From: Methanobrevibacter sp.
GTDB lineage: Archaea > Methanobacteriota > Methanobacteria > Methanobacteriales > Methanobacteriaceae
Assembly: GCA_017434555.1 (NCBI GenBank)
Contig: JAFRFB010000049.1
Span: 1-32,203 of the forward strand
Reading direction: 5' to 3'
DNA: 32,203 nucleotides
Positions 8,125 to 16,422 of the stretch are shown here, piece after piece. A program made the translations under genes and the position numbers. The stretch's first letter is position 1. Each line of letters starts with the position of its first letter. A model generated the notes under the pieces. That model had not been told where the DNA came from and did no database searches. It saw only the letters and a list, made by a program, of their open reading frames with translations.

Positions 8125-9066
8125 ATGAATGAAAATATGTATGATTTATTTGATGATGTTTTCATCCCTGATTTCACTATTGCCGGTGAAAATTTTAAAA
8201 AAACAATTGATTTGGGTGAATATGGTAAACTTGAAACGTATTCTTTATTTCCTGGGGTCATTTTAGCGTTCATTGATATAAATATTGAAAATTATGATGA
8301 TGTTTTTATAGAAAGCGAACTTCCTTCAAGATTATTGGAGATTAATCATTGTGCTAGCGGCAGATATGCATATACAGTCGGTGATGATAAAATAATCTAT
8401 TTTGGGAAAGGGGATTTGTGCATCAGTATTCATGAGTTGACAAAAACATTGCCTGATTTTCCTTTGGGTTTTTATAACGGTATAGAGATTTTCATTGATG
8501 TGGATGTTGCAAATGATTATATAAAAAATTATCTTCCTGATTTTGATTTAATTGACTTTTATGAAGAGTTAGAAAAATCTCATGCATATATATTGCTTAG
8601 GTCAAATGAAAAAATAGATCATGTTATCGGGGAGATATATGATGTTGATGAGAGAATTAAAAGAGATTATTTCAAATTAAAGTGTATTGAATTGTTATTG
8701 TTTTTTTCAATCACTGATTTAATACCTAATGAGGGTATTTCACTATCAAAAAAGCAAGTTGACATTGTTGAAAATGTTAAAAAAGATTTGATTCTGGATT
8801 TGGGAAGTAAAATAACTATTGATGATTTGGCAAGTAAATATGGAATCAGCAAAACCTCTTTAAAAAATTGTTTTAAGGAAGTTTATGGTAAACCTATTTT
8901 TAAATGGAGAAAGGAGTATAAACTTGATTATGCTTGTAAATTAATTAAAGAAGAAAAGTATTCTATTTCTGAAATATCAAAAATGGTTGGTTATTCATCC
9001 CCATCTAAGTTTTCCCAGGCGTTTAAGGAGTATGTGGGATGTACACCTTCCCAATACAATCAATAA
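8125..9066 (+). CDS. AraC-family transcriptional regulator
   Basis: A 313-residue regulator. The C-terminal 100 residues form the double helix-turn-helix of AraC/XylS proteins: first motif ITIDDLASKYGISKTSLKNCFK (from about 231) and second motif SISEISKMVGYSSPSKFSQ (from about 280), ending in the family hallmark FKEYVGCTPSQYN. The N-terminal 200 residues look like the sensor half found in Firmicutes regulators that precede YbtP/YbtQ-like ABC pairs. AraC proteins are common in bacteria and uncommon in archaea, so I infer transfer from a gut bacterium. Its position before the ABC/ECF genes suggests it activates them, possibly in response to the transported ligand. Confidence 0.9.
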   Translation: MNENMYDLFDDVFIPDFTIAGENFKKTIDLGEYGKLETYSLFPGVILAFIDINIENYDDVFIESELPSRLLEINHCASGRYAYTVGDDKIIYFGKGDLCISIHELTKTLPDFPLGFYNGIEIFIDVDVANDYIKNYLPDFDLIDFYEELEKSHAYILLRSNEKIDHVIGEIYDVDERIKRDYFKLKCIELLLFFSITDLIPNEGISLSKKQVDIVENVKKDLILDLGSKITIDDLASKYGISKTSLKNCFKEVYGKPIFKWRKEYKLDYACKLIKEEKYSISEISKMVGYSSPSKFSQAFKEYVGCTPSQYNQ

Positions 9067-9072
9067 TTTATT

Positions 9073-9104
9073 TTGTCTTTTTGGTATATTTATTGTCTTT
9101 TTAG
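9073..9104. promoter_or_regulatory. 20-bp-period direct repeat, candidate AraC-type site
   Basis: TTGTCTTTTT occurs at 9073-9082 and again at 9093-9102, exactly two helical turns apart, and a third copy is at 9228-9237. The pair ends about 10 nt before the TATA box at 9115. AraC proteins bind direct repeats with such spacing next to promoters, so this may be the activator's site. The T-richness means it could instead be, or also be, the terminator of the AraC gene. Confidence 0.4.
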
Positions 9105-9114
9105 TTCAAATAGA

Positions 9115-9122
9115 TTTATATA
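9115..9122 (+). promoter_or_regulatory. TATA box before the ABC/ECF operon
   Basis: TTTATATA is a consensus archaeal TATA box. Transcription from it would start near 9145 and leave a leader of about 140 nt that contains the DtxR-type box. A second, weaker candidate TTTTAAAT at 9217-9224 would place the start just before that box. Confidence 0.45.
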
Positions 9123-9252
9123 CTTAATAAATTTAAATTTATAATGAATATAGGTTTATTTAATTATTTTTTTTATTAAATAACTAAAATAACTCTTTTA
9201 TTTTTATTTTGATTAATTTTAAATGAGTTGTCTTTTTTGGTTATTTTTAATT

Positions 9253-9268
9253 TTTAGGTAAGCCTAAA
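9253..9268. promoter_or_regulatory. DtxR-type iron box 1
   Basis: TTTAGGTAAGCCTAAA is a 16-bp inverted repeat (TTTAGG-N4-CCTAAA) that closely matches the known DtxR/IdeR/SirR operator TTAGGTTAGCCTAA. It ends 20 bases before the start codon of the first ABC half transporter. A near-copy lies at 15634-15649. I infer iron (or manganese)-dependent repression by a DtxR-family protein encoded elsewhere. Confidence 0.7.
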
Positions 9269-9288
9269 TTTTATTTAAAGGCGATAAG

Positions 9289-11079
9289 ATGTCAGAAAGT
9301 AAAAGTAAAAATAAATTTATTAGGTTGCTTAGTTATTCTGGAAAATATAAATATCTGTCAATTTTAGGTATGATTTTTTCTGCATTAAGTGCAATTTCCT
9401 TATTAATTCCTTTTGTATACATTTGGAATGTAGTAAATGCACTTTTAACTGTAGCTCCGGAGTTTACTAAAGCACAAAATATTGAAGTTTATGCATTCAA
9501 TGCATTTTTTTATGCAATTTTAGGTATCATTCTAAATTTTGTAGGTTTGATGTGTACACATTTATCTGCATTTAGAAATGAAAGAAATATGAAAGATGCG
9601 GCTTTAAATCATTTGCTTAAGCTTCCTTTAGGTTATTTTTCAAATCATACAAGCGGAGGTTTAAGAAAAGTAATTGATTTTAGTACTGCAAAGACTGAAG
9701 GATTTTTAGCTCACCAGTTATTTGATTTAACTGGTGCGGTTGTAGCTCCAATTGCATTTTTGGTGTTGTTATTTAGTTTTGATTGGATTTTGGGATTGAT
9801 TTGTTTAATTCCAATAATATTATGTTTCTTATTTATGATTCCAATGTTTGTGGGAGAATCAAAAAATTTCATGATTGAATATCAGACATATCTGGAAAAA
9901 ATGAACGGTGAAGCTGTAGAATATATTAGGGGAATTCCTGTTACAAAAGCATTCCAGCAAAGTGTTTATTCTTATAAAAACTTTTTATTGGCAATTAAAA
10001 ATTATGCAAAGTTTTCAGCGGAATATGCATTTTCTACCCAGCTTCCAATGACTTCATTTACTGTATCAATCAATGGATTTTTCGCTTTATTGATTCCCGC
10101 AGGAATACTGCTTGCAGGATCTGTTGTTGATATAAAATTCTTATCAAATTTCCTATTTTACGTGATATTTACTCCAATCTGTGCGGTAATGATGAATAAA
10201 ATCATGATGGTTTCACAGGACTGGATGCTTGCAAGCAATGCACTTGATAACATTGAAGCTATCTTAAATGAAAAGCCATTAGCAGAACCAACTAATCCTC
10301 AAAAGCCTAAAAATCATTCTATTGAATTTGAAGGAGTCTATTTTGATTATGATGAATCTGAAAATGATGAACATATTCTAAATGATGTTAATTTAAAGAT
10401 TAATGAAAATGACTCTGTTGCATTGGTTGGTCCGTCAGGTGGTGGAAAAACCACAATCGCTTCTTTAATTCCAAGGTTTTGGGATGTTGGTGAAGGTTCT
10501 ATCAAATTAGGTGATGTTGATGTTCGTGATATTTCAACTAAGGAATTGATGGAAAATATTTCCTTTGTATTCCAAAATACTACTTTATTTAAAGATTCCA
10601 TTTTCAATAATGTAGCTATTGGTCGTAAAGGTGCTTCTAGAAGTGAGGTTTTAAATGCACTTGATTTGGCTCAATGTGGTGATATAATTGATGAATTGCC
10701 GGACGGAATCGATACGGTTATTGGATCTGAAGGTACATACCTATCCGGTGGTCAGCAACAAAGAATCGCACTTGCAAGAGCAATATTAAAAGATGCTCCA
10801 ATAATCATTTTGGATGAAGCAACGGCACTGGCTGATCCTGAAAATGAATACTTAATTCAAAAAGCCATTTCTGAAATTACTAAAAATAAGACTGTTATTA
10901 TGATTGCACATAGATTGTCGACGGTTAGAAATGTAGATAAAATTTATGTCGTTGACAATGGCAGAATCGTTGAGGAAGGAAATCATGATGTGCTGGTTGA
11001 AAAAGATGGACTTTACTCAAGAATGTGGGATGAATTCAATCAGTCTATCCAATGGAAAGTTAAAAGCGAGGCGATATAA
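9289..11079 (+). CDS. ABC half transporter, YbtP/IrtA-like
   Basis: A 596-residue half transporter with six membrane helices (about residues 15-330) fused to a C-terminal ATPase. The membrane part carries EYIRGIPVTKAFQQSVYS, a signature of the YbtP/YbtQ/IrtA/IrtB subgroup, which structurally resembles exporters but imports iron-siderophores. The ATPase has Walker A GPSGGGKTT (381-389), signature LSGGQQQR, Walker B IIILDEAT and the H-loop IAHRLST. It probably pairs with the next gene, whose ATG overlaps its stop by one base. A DtxR-type box precedes it. Substrate is inferred only: heme, a siderophore or another iron complex. Confidence 0.85.
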   Translation: MSESKSKNKFIRLLSYSGKYKYLSILGMIFSALSAISLLIPFVYIWNVVNALLTVAPEFTKAQNIEVYAFNAFFYAILGIILNFVGLMCTHLSAFRNERNMKDAALNHLLKLPLGYFSNHTSGGLRKVIDFSTAKTEGFLAHQLFDLTGAVVAPIAFLVLLFSFDWILGLICLIPIILCFLFMIPMFVGESKNFMIEYQTYLEKMNGEAVEYIRGIPVTKAFQQSVYSYKNFLLAIKNYAKFSAEYAFSTQLPMTSFTVSINGFFALLIPAGILLAGSVVDIKFLSNFLFYVIFTPICAVMMNKIMMVSQDWMLASNALDNIEAILNEKPLAEPTNPQKPKNHSIEFEGVYFDYDESENDEHILNDVNLKINENDSVALVGPSGGGKTTIASLIPRFWDVGEGSIKLGDVDVRDISTKELMENISFVFQNTTLFKDSIFNNVAIGRKGASRSEVLNALDLAQCGDIIDELPDGIDTVIGSEGTYLSGGQQQRIALARAILKDAPIIILDEATALADPENEYLIQKAISEITKNKTVIMIAHRLSTVRNVDKIYVVDNGRIVEEGNHDVLVEKDGLYSRMWDEFNQSIQWKVKSEAI

Positions 11080-12824
11080 TGTTATCTGAGTATTTTACAA
11101 AAAGATTTGGCCTTACAAAAGAGGGTTCAGATAATTTAGTTAAAGGAATTATTTATACGGCACTTCAAAATCTTTCGTTTATGTTTCCTATTGGACTTTA
11201 TGCACTTTTACTGTATATCTGGTTATCTACCTTAACCGGAGGAGAAATTATTGATCCTAATTTGGGAATTTTTATAGTGTTGATATTGATAGTTCTTGGA
11301 ATAATATTTGTATTTTCATGGAAACAGTATCATTTCGTATATAATACTACCTATGGGGAAAGTGAAAAGAGAAGGATTAACTTAGGCGAAAATTTAAGAA
11401 AGCTTCCATTGTCATTTTTTGAAAACAGGGATTTGGCCGATTTGACTTCAACAATCATGAATGACTGCACTGATTTGGAACATGTCTTTTCACATGCAGT
11501 TCCACAATTATTGGGTTCAATCATCTCATTAATTCTTGCGGCAATTGGTTTGTTCATTTTTGATTGGAGACTGGCCCTTGCACTTTTATGGGTAGTTCCT
11601 GTTGCTTTTGTAATATTATATTTCACAAGAATATGGATTCATAAAGGTGGAGAACTTGTAATGGGTGATTTGCTTGAATGCGGAGATTCAATGCAGGAAT
11701 GTATTGAATCAGTAAGGGATTTAAAATCATATAATTATGAAAATGAGTATTTATCTAGATTAAATGCTTCAACTAAAAAAATTGAACGATCAAGGATTAA
11801 AGCTGAGCTCATGACCGCTTCAGGAGTAATCACTGGAAACATGGTTTTAAAATTAGGAATAGTTTCTGTAATATTATTAGGGTCTTATTTGATAATGAAT
11901 TCCCAAATAAACATATTTACATTTCTGATTTTCTTAATAGCATCAGCAACAATATATGCTCCAGTTGAAAATGGATTAATGTTTTTATCTGAAATATTCA
12001 TGATGGATATTAAAGTTGAAAGAACAAAAGAAATAGAATCTTTAGTGATTGAAGGTGGTTTAACCGATTATTCATTAGATGGTTATGATGTTGAATTTGA
12101 TGATGTCAATTTTAATTACGATGATTTAAAAGATGTTTTAACAGACATTAACTTTACAGCCAAACAGGGAGAAGTAACTGCACTTGTCGGACCATCTGGT
12201 GGAGGTAAATCCACAGTTTCAAAACTCGCTGCCCGATTTTGGGATCCTGTAAGTGGAAAAGTTTCACTTGGCGGACAGGACTTGTCTGAGTTGGATTCTG
12301 AAAAACTTTTGGAAAACTTCTCAATAGTCTTTCAGGATGTAATTTTATTCAATAATACAATCATGGAAAATATTCGTGTTGGAAGAAAAGACGCAACGGA
12401 TGAGGAAGTAATCAACGCTGCTAGATTGGCAGAATGTGATGAATTCGTTGAAAAGCTTCCTGAGGGTTACAATACTGTCATCGGTGAAAATGGTGAATTA
12501 TTGTCTGGCGGTCAAAGGCAGAGGATTTCTATTGCACGAGCATTGCTCAAGGATGCAAATGTGATTCTTTTGGATGAAGCGACTTCATTTTTGGATGTTG
12601 AAAATGAGTCTAAAATACAAAAAGCGTTATCTCAATTGATTAAAAATAAAACCGTTATTATTATCGCTCACAGAATGCGTACAATAGCCAATGCAGATAA
12701 AATAGTTGTTTTGGATGATGGTAAAATTTCTGAGCAAGGTTCACCGGACGAATTACTGGCTAATGACGGTTTATTCAAGAAGATGGTCGACTTACAGAAT
12801 TTGAGTGGTGAGTGGAAAATTTAG
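11079..12824 (+). CDS. ABC half transporter, YbtQ/IrtB-like
   Basis: A 581-residue partner half transporter with an N-terminal six-helix domain (about 25-310) and a C-terminal ATPase: Walker A GPSGGGKST (371-379), signature LSGGQRQR, Walker B VILLDEATS and the H-loop IAHRMRT. The segment ECIESVRDLKSYNYEN corresponds to the EYIRGIPVTKAF region of the first half. The start ATG overlaps the preceding TAA, with GAGGCGAT just upstream, so the two halves should be made in equal amounts as a heterodimer. A hairpin at 12826-12844 follows the stop. Confidence 0.85.
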   Translation: MLSEYFTKRFGLTKEGSDNLVKGIIYTALQNLSFMFPIGLYALLLYIWLSTLTGGEIIDPNLGIFIVLILIVLGIIFVFSWKQYHFVYNTTYGESEKRRINLGENLRKLPLSFFENRDLADLTSTIMNDCTDLEHVFSHAVPQLLGSIISLILAAIGLFIFDWRLALALLWVVPVAFVILYFTRIWIHKGGELVMGDLLECGDSMQECIESVRDLKSYNYENEYLSRLNASTKKIERSRIKAELMTASGVITGNMVLKLGIVSVILLGSYLIMNSQINIFTFLIFLIASATIYAPVENGLMFLSEIFMMDIKVERTKEIESLVIEGGLTDYSLDGYDVEFDDVNFNYDDLKDVLTDINFTAKQGEVTALVGPSGGGKSTVSKLAARFWDPVSGKVSLGGQDLSELDSEKLLENFSIVFQDVILFNNTIMENIRVGRKDATDEEVINAARLAECDEFVEKLPEGYNTVIGENGELLSGGQRQRISIARALLKDANVILLDEATSFLDVENESKIQKALSQLIKNKTVIIIAHRMRTIANADKIVVLDDGKISEQGSPDELLANDGLFKKMVDLQNLSGEWKI

Positions 12825-12825
12825 T

Positions 12826-12844
12826 TGGGAAATTATTTTTCCCA
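12826..12844 (+). terminator. hairpin between the ABC pair and ECF genes
   Basis: TGGGAAA and TTTCCCA form a perfect 7-bp stem around a 5-nt loop, starting one base after the stop of the second ABC gene. The bases after it are only moderately T-rich, so it may reduce rather than end transcription into the ECF genes, or protect the upstream mRNA. Confidence 0.45.
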
Positions 12845-12889
12845 TATTATTCTCATTAATATGATAAAAAAATGAAGGAGGAAGATTTA

Positions 12890-13471
12890 ATGAGTGAAAG
12901 ATTTGCTGTAAAAGATTTAATCACTGTCGGTATATTTTCAGTGATAATGATTGTTTTAATATTTGCTTTTGGAATGTTGGGATATATTCCAATATTAATG
13001 ATAGGATTGCCTATTATAGCTGCGTTGATTTGTGGAATTCCATTTATGCTCTTTTTAACAAGAGTAAACAAATTTGGAATGGTAACTTTAATGGGTTTGA
13101 TTTTAGGAATTGTGATGTTTTTGTCAGGCCATACTTGGATACCAATCGTTGTTTTCACATTATGTGCATTAATTGCAGACATAATATTAAAAATGGGCGA
13201 TTATTCTTCTGTTAAAAATTCCATAATTGCGCATGGTGTTTTTATTTTAGGAGTATTTGGTAACATGTTGCCATTTTTCATATTGAGGGATTATTTCCTT
13301 GGTGCTATTGCTGAATCAATGGGAAATGACTATGTAAATGTTATTTCACCATTTTTAACATATGAATGTTTGATTGTACTGGTTATTTTAACTTTCATTG
13401 TTGGATGTATCAGTGCATATGTTGGAAAATTAGTTTTGAAAAAACATTTTGAAAAAGCAGGGATAGCCTAA
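12890..13471 (+). CDS. ECF transporter S component, Trep_Strep/MptD type
   Basis: A 193-residue membrane protein with about six helices. KFGMVTLMGLILGIVMFLSG with the following SGHTW, then LCALIADIILKMGDY and LPFFILRDYF, matches the Trep_Strep (TIGR02185, MptD-type) S-component pattern as I remember it. S components bind the substrate and work with a T component and ATPases. Members of this family were linked to heme uptake in Lactobacillus sakei and neighbouring work on ECF heme transporters. I chose the ATG at 12890 because GGAGG lies about 7 nt before it; an earlier in-frame ATG at 12872 would put the ribosome binding site inside the gene. Next come the T and A components. Confidence 0.82.
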   Translation: MSERFAVKDLITVGIFSVIMIVLIFAFGMLGYIPILMIGLPIIAALICGIPFMLFLTRVNKFGMVTLMGLILGIVMFLSGHTWIPIVVFTLCALIADIILKMGDYSSVKNSIIAHGVFILGVFGNMLPFFILRDYFLGAIAESMGNDYVNVISPFLTYECLIVLVILTFIVGCISAYVGKLVLKKHFEKAGIA

Positions 13472-13480
13472 AGTGATAAT

Positions 13481-14206
13481 ATGGAATTAGGACTTGATAA
13501 TCAGTTTAAAATTGATCCAAGAACAAAAATTATTCTTCTTGTAATAATAAGTTTCATGGTGTTTAATGAAGCACCATTGTATGTTAGTGGAATTTTAGTC
13601 TTAGTTCCATTTATTTGCTTATTTTTTTCTGATTACAAAAAAGCAGCTATAATTTATATTTTTTTATATGTGATTGCAAGGTATATTCAGATTTATCTGC
13701 TGCCAAATACAACAGGAATTGTATCAATACTTTTGGTGACTTTTAGCTACACTGCTTCAAGAATGCTACCTATCTTTGTCATGGGATACTATACAATCAC
13801 TTCAACAAAAGTAAGTGAATTTATAGCTTCTATGGAAAAAAGCAATGTTCCAAAAGAGATTATTATTCCTATTTCAGTTATTTTCAGGTATATTCCTTCA
13901 GTTTATGAAGAAATCAAGTCCATTACTAATGCAATGAAAATGAGGGGATTTGGATTTACAACCAAATCATTAAAATCTCCTTTAAAGCTGATTGAGTTTT
14001 ATATGGTTCCGATTCTAATTAGTGCTGTTAAAACAAGTGATGAATTATCTGCAGCTTCCCTAACAAGAGGTTTAAGCAATCCTGAAAAAAGAACCCATTT
14101 GATTGATGCTGAATTCAATAAATGGGATTATATTTTATTAATTGTTTCAATCATTGGTTTGGGCATATATTCATATTACTTTATTGGAGGTGTTGTTCTT
14201 GCTTAA
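13481..14206 (+). CDS. ECF transporter T component
   Basis: A 241-residue EcfT-like transmembrane protein. It has membrane helices in the first 110 residues and again near 170-185 and 215-240, and the two coupling motifs that touch the ATPases: MRG at 154-156 (in AMKMRGFGF) and TRG at 195-197 (in ASLTRGLSN). It joins the S component to the energising ATPase. The gene starts 9 nt after the S component stop and overlaps the ATPase gene if that begins at TTG 14199. Only weak complementarity to the rRNA lies before its ATG. Confidence 0.85.
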   Translation: MELGLDNQFKIDPRTKIILLVIISFMVFNEAPLYVSGILVLVPFICLFFSDYKKAAIIYIFLYVIARYIQIYLLPNTTGIVSILLVTFSYTASRMLPIFVMGYYTITSTKVSEFIASMEKSNVPKEIIIPISVIFRYIPSVYEEIKSITNAMKMRGFGFTTKSLKSPLKLIEFYMVPILISAVKTSDELSAASLTRGLSNPEKRTHLIDAEFNKWDYILLIVSIIGLGIYSYYFIGGVVLA

Positions 14207-15632
14207 TATGGATAATGTTTCATTTTCTTATGCTGAAGATGAAAATTTAGCTGATGTTAATTTAAATATTAAGAAAGGCGAAGTTATATTGCTATGTGGT
14301 GAATCCGGATGTGGAAAAACAACACTGACACGTTTTTTAAATGGCCTTATTCCAAATTTCTTTGATGGAAAAAGACAAGGTGAAGTTTATTTGGATAATA
14401 AAGCCATTAGTGAAATGCCAATATATGAAATATCAAAATATGTTGGATCTGTTTTTCAAAATCCAAAAACTCAGTTTTTCAATGTTGATACAACAAGTGA
14501 AATAACATTCGGATGTGAAAATTTAGCAGTTGAAAAATCCGAGATTGAAACTAGGTTAGAAAAAGTTGTAAATGACTTTAAAATAACACATTTACTTGAT
14601 AAAAATATTTTTAAAATATCTGGTGGTGAAAAGCAAAAAATTGCTTGTGCATCAATATCTGCAGTTTTTCCAGAAATATTTGTTTTGGATGAACCTTCTT
14701 CTAATTTGGATTCCAAATCAAGCTGGGAATTTGAGCAGATAATAAAAAAATGGAAATCTCAAGGTAAAACTGTGATTATTGCAGAACATAAATTATTCTT
14801 TTTAAAAGATGTCGTTGATAGAGTGATATTTATAAAAAATGGAAAAATCACATATGATTGGCATATTTCTGAATTTAAAAAATTAAATCATAGAGATTTA
14901 GGTTTAAGACAACTTGACTTGGATAATTTAACTGCTAAGAGAACAGATTATTATTCTAATAATGATGATTTTTTAGAACTCAAAAATTTCAATTTCAAAT
15001 ATAAAAAAGTACCTGCTCTGGATATTAATAATGTAAAAATTCCAAAAAATGAAATTATTGCAATAATTGGAAAGAATGGTGCTGGAAAATCAACGTTTGC
15101 AAATTGTTTGTGCGGTCTTAAAAGGTCATTTAAAGGTGAAGTCATCTTCGATAATCAAAGATTAAAAAGAAAAGACATGCTTAAAAAGACATATATGGTA
15201 ATGCAAGATGTCAATCACCAATTATTCACTGAAAGTGTGCTGGATGAGGTATTATTGAGTATGGATGAAGAAAATATGGATTTGGCTGAAAATATTTTAA
15301 TTAATTTGAATTTAATTCATCTAAAAGATAAACATCCTATGGCATTATCTGGCGGTGAAAAACAAAGGGTGGCTATAGCATCAGCAATAGCTTCTAAAAA
15401 AGAAATATTGATTTTTGATGAGCCTACAAGCGGTTTGGATTTAAAAAATATGATGAAAGTTTCTGAAAACTTAATTCATCTTCAAAAGTTGGGAATCACT
15501 TCTTTTATCATAACCCATGATTTTGAATTAATTATGGAAGCCTGTTCTCATGTTTTACATTTTGAAGATGGCAAAATAATTGATAATTATAAGGTCGATG
15601 AAGAAAAACTGAAAAAGTTTTTCTTAGAATAA
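14199..15632 (+). CDS. ECF transporter ATPase, two fused ATP-binding domains
   Basis: A 477-residue protein containing two ABC ATPase domains in one chain, replacing separate EcfA1 and EcfA2. Domain 1 has Walker A GESGCGKTT (34-42), signature ISGGEKQK and Walker B FVLDEPSS. Domain 2 has Walker A GKNGAGKST (291-299), signature LSGGEKQR and Walker B LIFDEPTSGLD. The start is uncertain: GGAGGTG at 14186-14192 is well spaced for TTG at 14199 and rather far from ATG at 14208. TTG would give an 8-nt overlap with the T component gene. A further upstream ATG at 14142 is unlikely because it lies deep inside that gene. Confidence 0.9.
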   Translation: MLNMDNVSFSYAEDENLADVNLNIKKGEVILLCGESGCGKTTLTRFLNGLIPNFFDGKRQGEVYLDNKAISEMPIYEISKYVGSVFQNPKTQFFNVDTTSEITFGCENLAVEKSEIETRLEKVVNDFKITHLLDKNIFKISGGEKQKIACASISAVFPEIFVLDEPSSNLDSKSSWEFEQIIKKWKSQGKTVIIAEHKLFFLKDVVDRVIFIKNGKITYDWHISEFKKLNHRDLGLRQLDLDNLTAKRTDYYSNNDDFLELKNFNFKYKKVPALDINNVKIPKNEIIAIIGKNGAGKSTFANCLCGLKRSFKGEVIFDNQRLKRKDMLKKTYMVMQDVNHQLFTESVLDEVLLSMDEENMDLAENILINLNLIHLKDKHPMALSGGEKQRVAIASAIASKKEILIFDEPTSGLDLKNMMKVSENLIHLQKLGITSFIITHDFELIMEACSHVLHFEDGKIIDNYKVDEEKLKKFFLE

Positions 15633-15633
15633 T

Positions 15634-15649
15634 TTTAGGTATGCCTAAA
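15634..15649. promoter_or_regulatory. DtxR-type iron box 2
   Basis: TTTAGGTATGCCTAAA differs from box 1 at one base, and the identity continues into the following ATTTTAT. It directly abuts the TATA-like TTTTATATAT at 15650-15659, covering the position of the BRE, so a bound repressor would block TBP/TFB access. It lies 2 nt after the stop of the ECF ATPase gene. Confidence 0.75.
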
Positions 15650-15659
15650 TTTTATATAT
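15650..15659 (+). promoter_or_regulatory. TATA box of the LolD/FtsX operon
   Basis: TTTTATATAT lies immediately after iron box 2. Transcription would start near 15680, leaving about 35 nt before the ATG at 15714, which is preceded by GGGAGA at 15701-15706. Confidence 0.6.
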
Positions 15660-15713
15660 GATGTTTTATAAATAAGAAAAATGAATATACTATTAATACG
15701 GGAGAAATTTTTA

Positions 15714-16418
15714 ATGAGCACATTAATTGAATTTAAAGATGTGGTAAAGGAATACAAATCAGGAGACCATGTTCTTCGAGCGATGGATAATGTCAATTTT
15801 ACAATTGACGAAGGAGAATTTGTCGTTATACTTGGGCCTTCAGGTGCGGGCAAATCAACTCTTTTAAACCTATTGGGTGGTTTGGATTCCACAACAAGTG
15901 GCCAAATCATTGTTAACGGTGAACATGTAGAAAACTTCAACGACAATGAATTAACTAAATATCGTGCTAAAAATGTAGGATTCATTTTTCAGTTCTATAA
16001 TTTAATCCCAAATTTAACCGCACTGGAAAATGTTGAACTGATGAAGGATATCGTTGATGTTAATATCAATGGTGAAGAGGTACTTAATTCAGTCGGTTTG
16101 GAAGGCCATTCCAATCAATTTCCTGCACAATTGTCTGGTGGGGAACAGCAAAGAGTATCAATTGCAAGGGCTGTTGCAAAACAACCAGCAATGCTTTTGT
16201 GTGATGAACCTACAGGAGCTTTGGATTCAAAAACAGGTGTTCTTATTCTAAATCTACTTCAGGATATGAGTAACAATAAAAATACTACTGTAATCATCGT
16301 TACTCACAATGCAATACTTGCTGAAGCTGCTGATAAGGTCATAAGAATTAAAAACGGACAGATTGAAAGTATTGTAATTAATGAAAATCCTAGAAAGGTT
16401 GAAGATTTAGAATGGTGA
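15714..16418 (+). CDS. LolD/MacB-type ABC transporter ATPase
   Basis: A 234-residue ATPase of the LolD/MacB/FtsE group. Walker A is GPSGAGKST (41-49), the Q-loop region reads [18 protein letters not shown], signature LSGGEQQR, and Walker [13 protein letters not shown], all typical of this subgroup. It energises the FtsX permease that begins 4 nt later. I chose the ATG at 15714, behind GGGAGA; an in-frame ATG at 15681 would sit before the ribosome binding site. These systems usually act on lipids, peptides or antimicrobials by mechanical force across the membrane rather than by classic transport. The iron box ahead of it suggests a role tied to iron state. Confidence 0.88.
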   Translation: MSTLIEFKDVVKEYKSGDHVLRAMDNVNFTIDEGEFVVILGPSGAGKSTLLNLLGGLDSTTSGQIIVNGEHVENFNDNELTKYRAKNVGFIFQFYNLIPNLTALENVELMKDIVDVNINGEEVLNSVGLEGHSNQFPAQLSGGEQQRVSIARAVAKQPAMLLCDEPTGALDSKTGVLILNLLQDMSNNKNTTVIIVTHNAILAEAADKVIRIKNGQIESIVINENPRKVEDLEW

Positions 16419-16422
16419 ATTT

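Noticed and set aside
9289-12824. The ABC pair as a plain multidrug exporter
   Set aside because: Not excluded, but the EYIRGIPVTKAF loop, AraC and iron-box context and ECF neighbours fit the YbtPQ/IrtAB subgroup better.
14142-14198. Upstream ATG extension of the ECF ATPase
   Set aside because: It would lie 65 nt inside the T component gene and encode residues translated from another frame of that gene, not matching the family N terminus.
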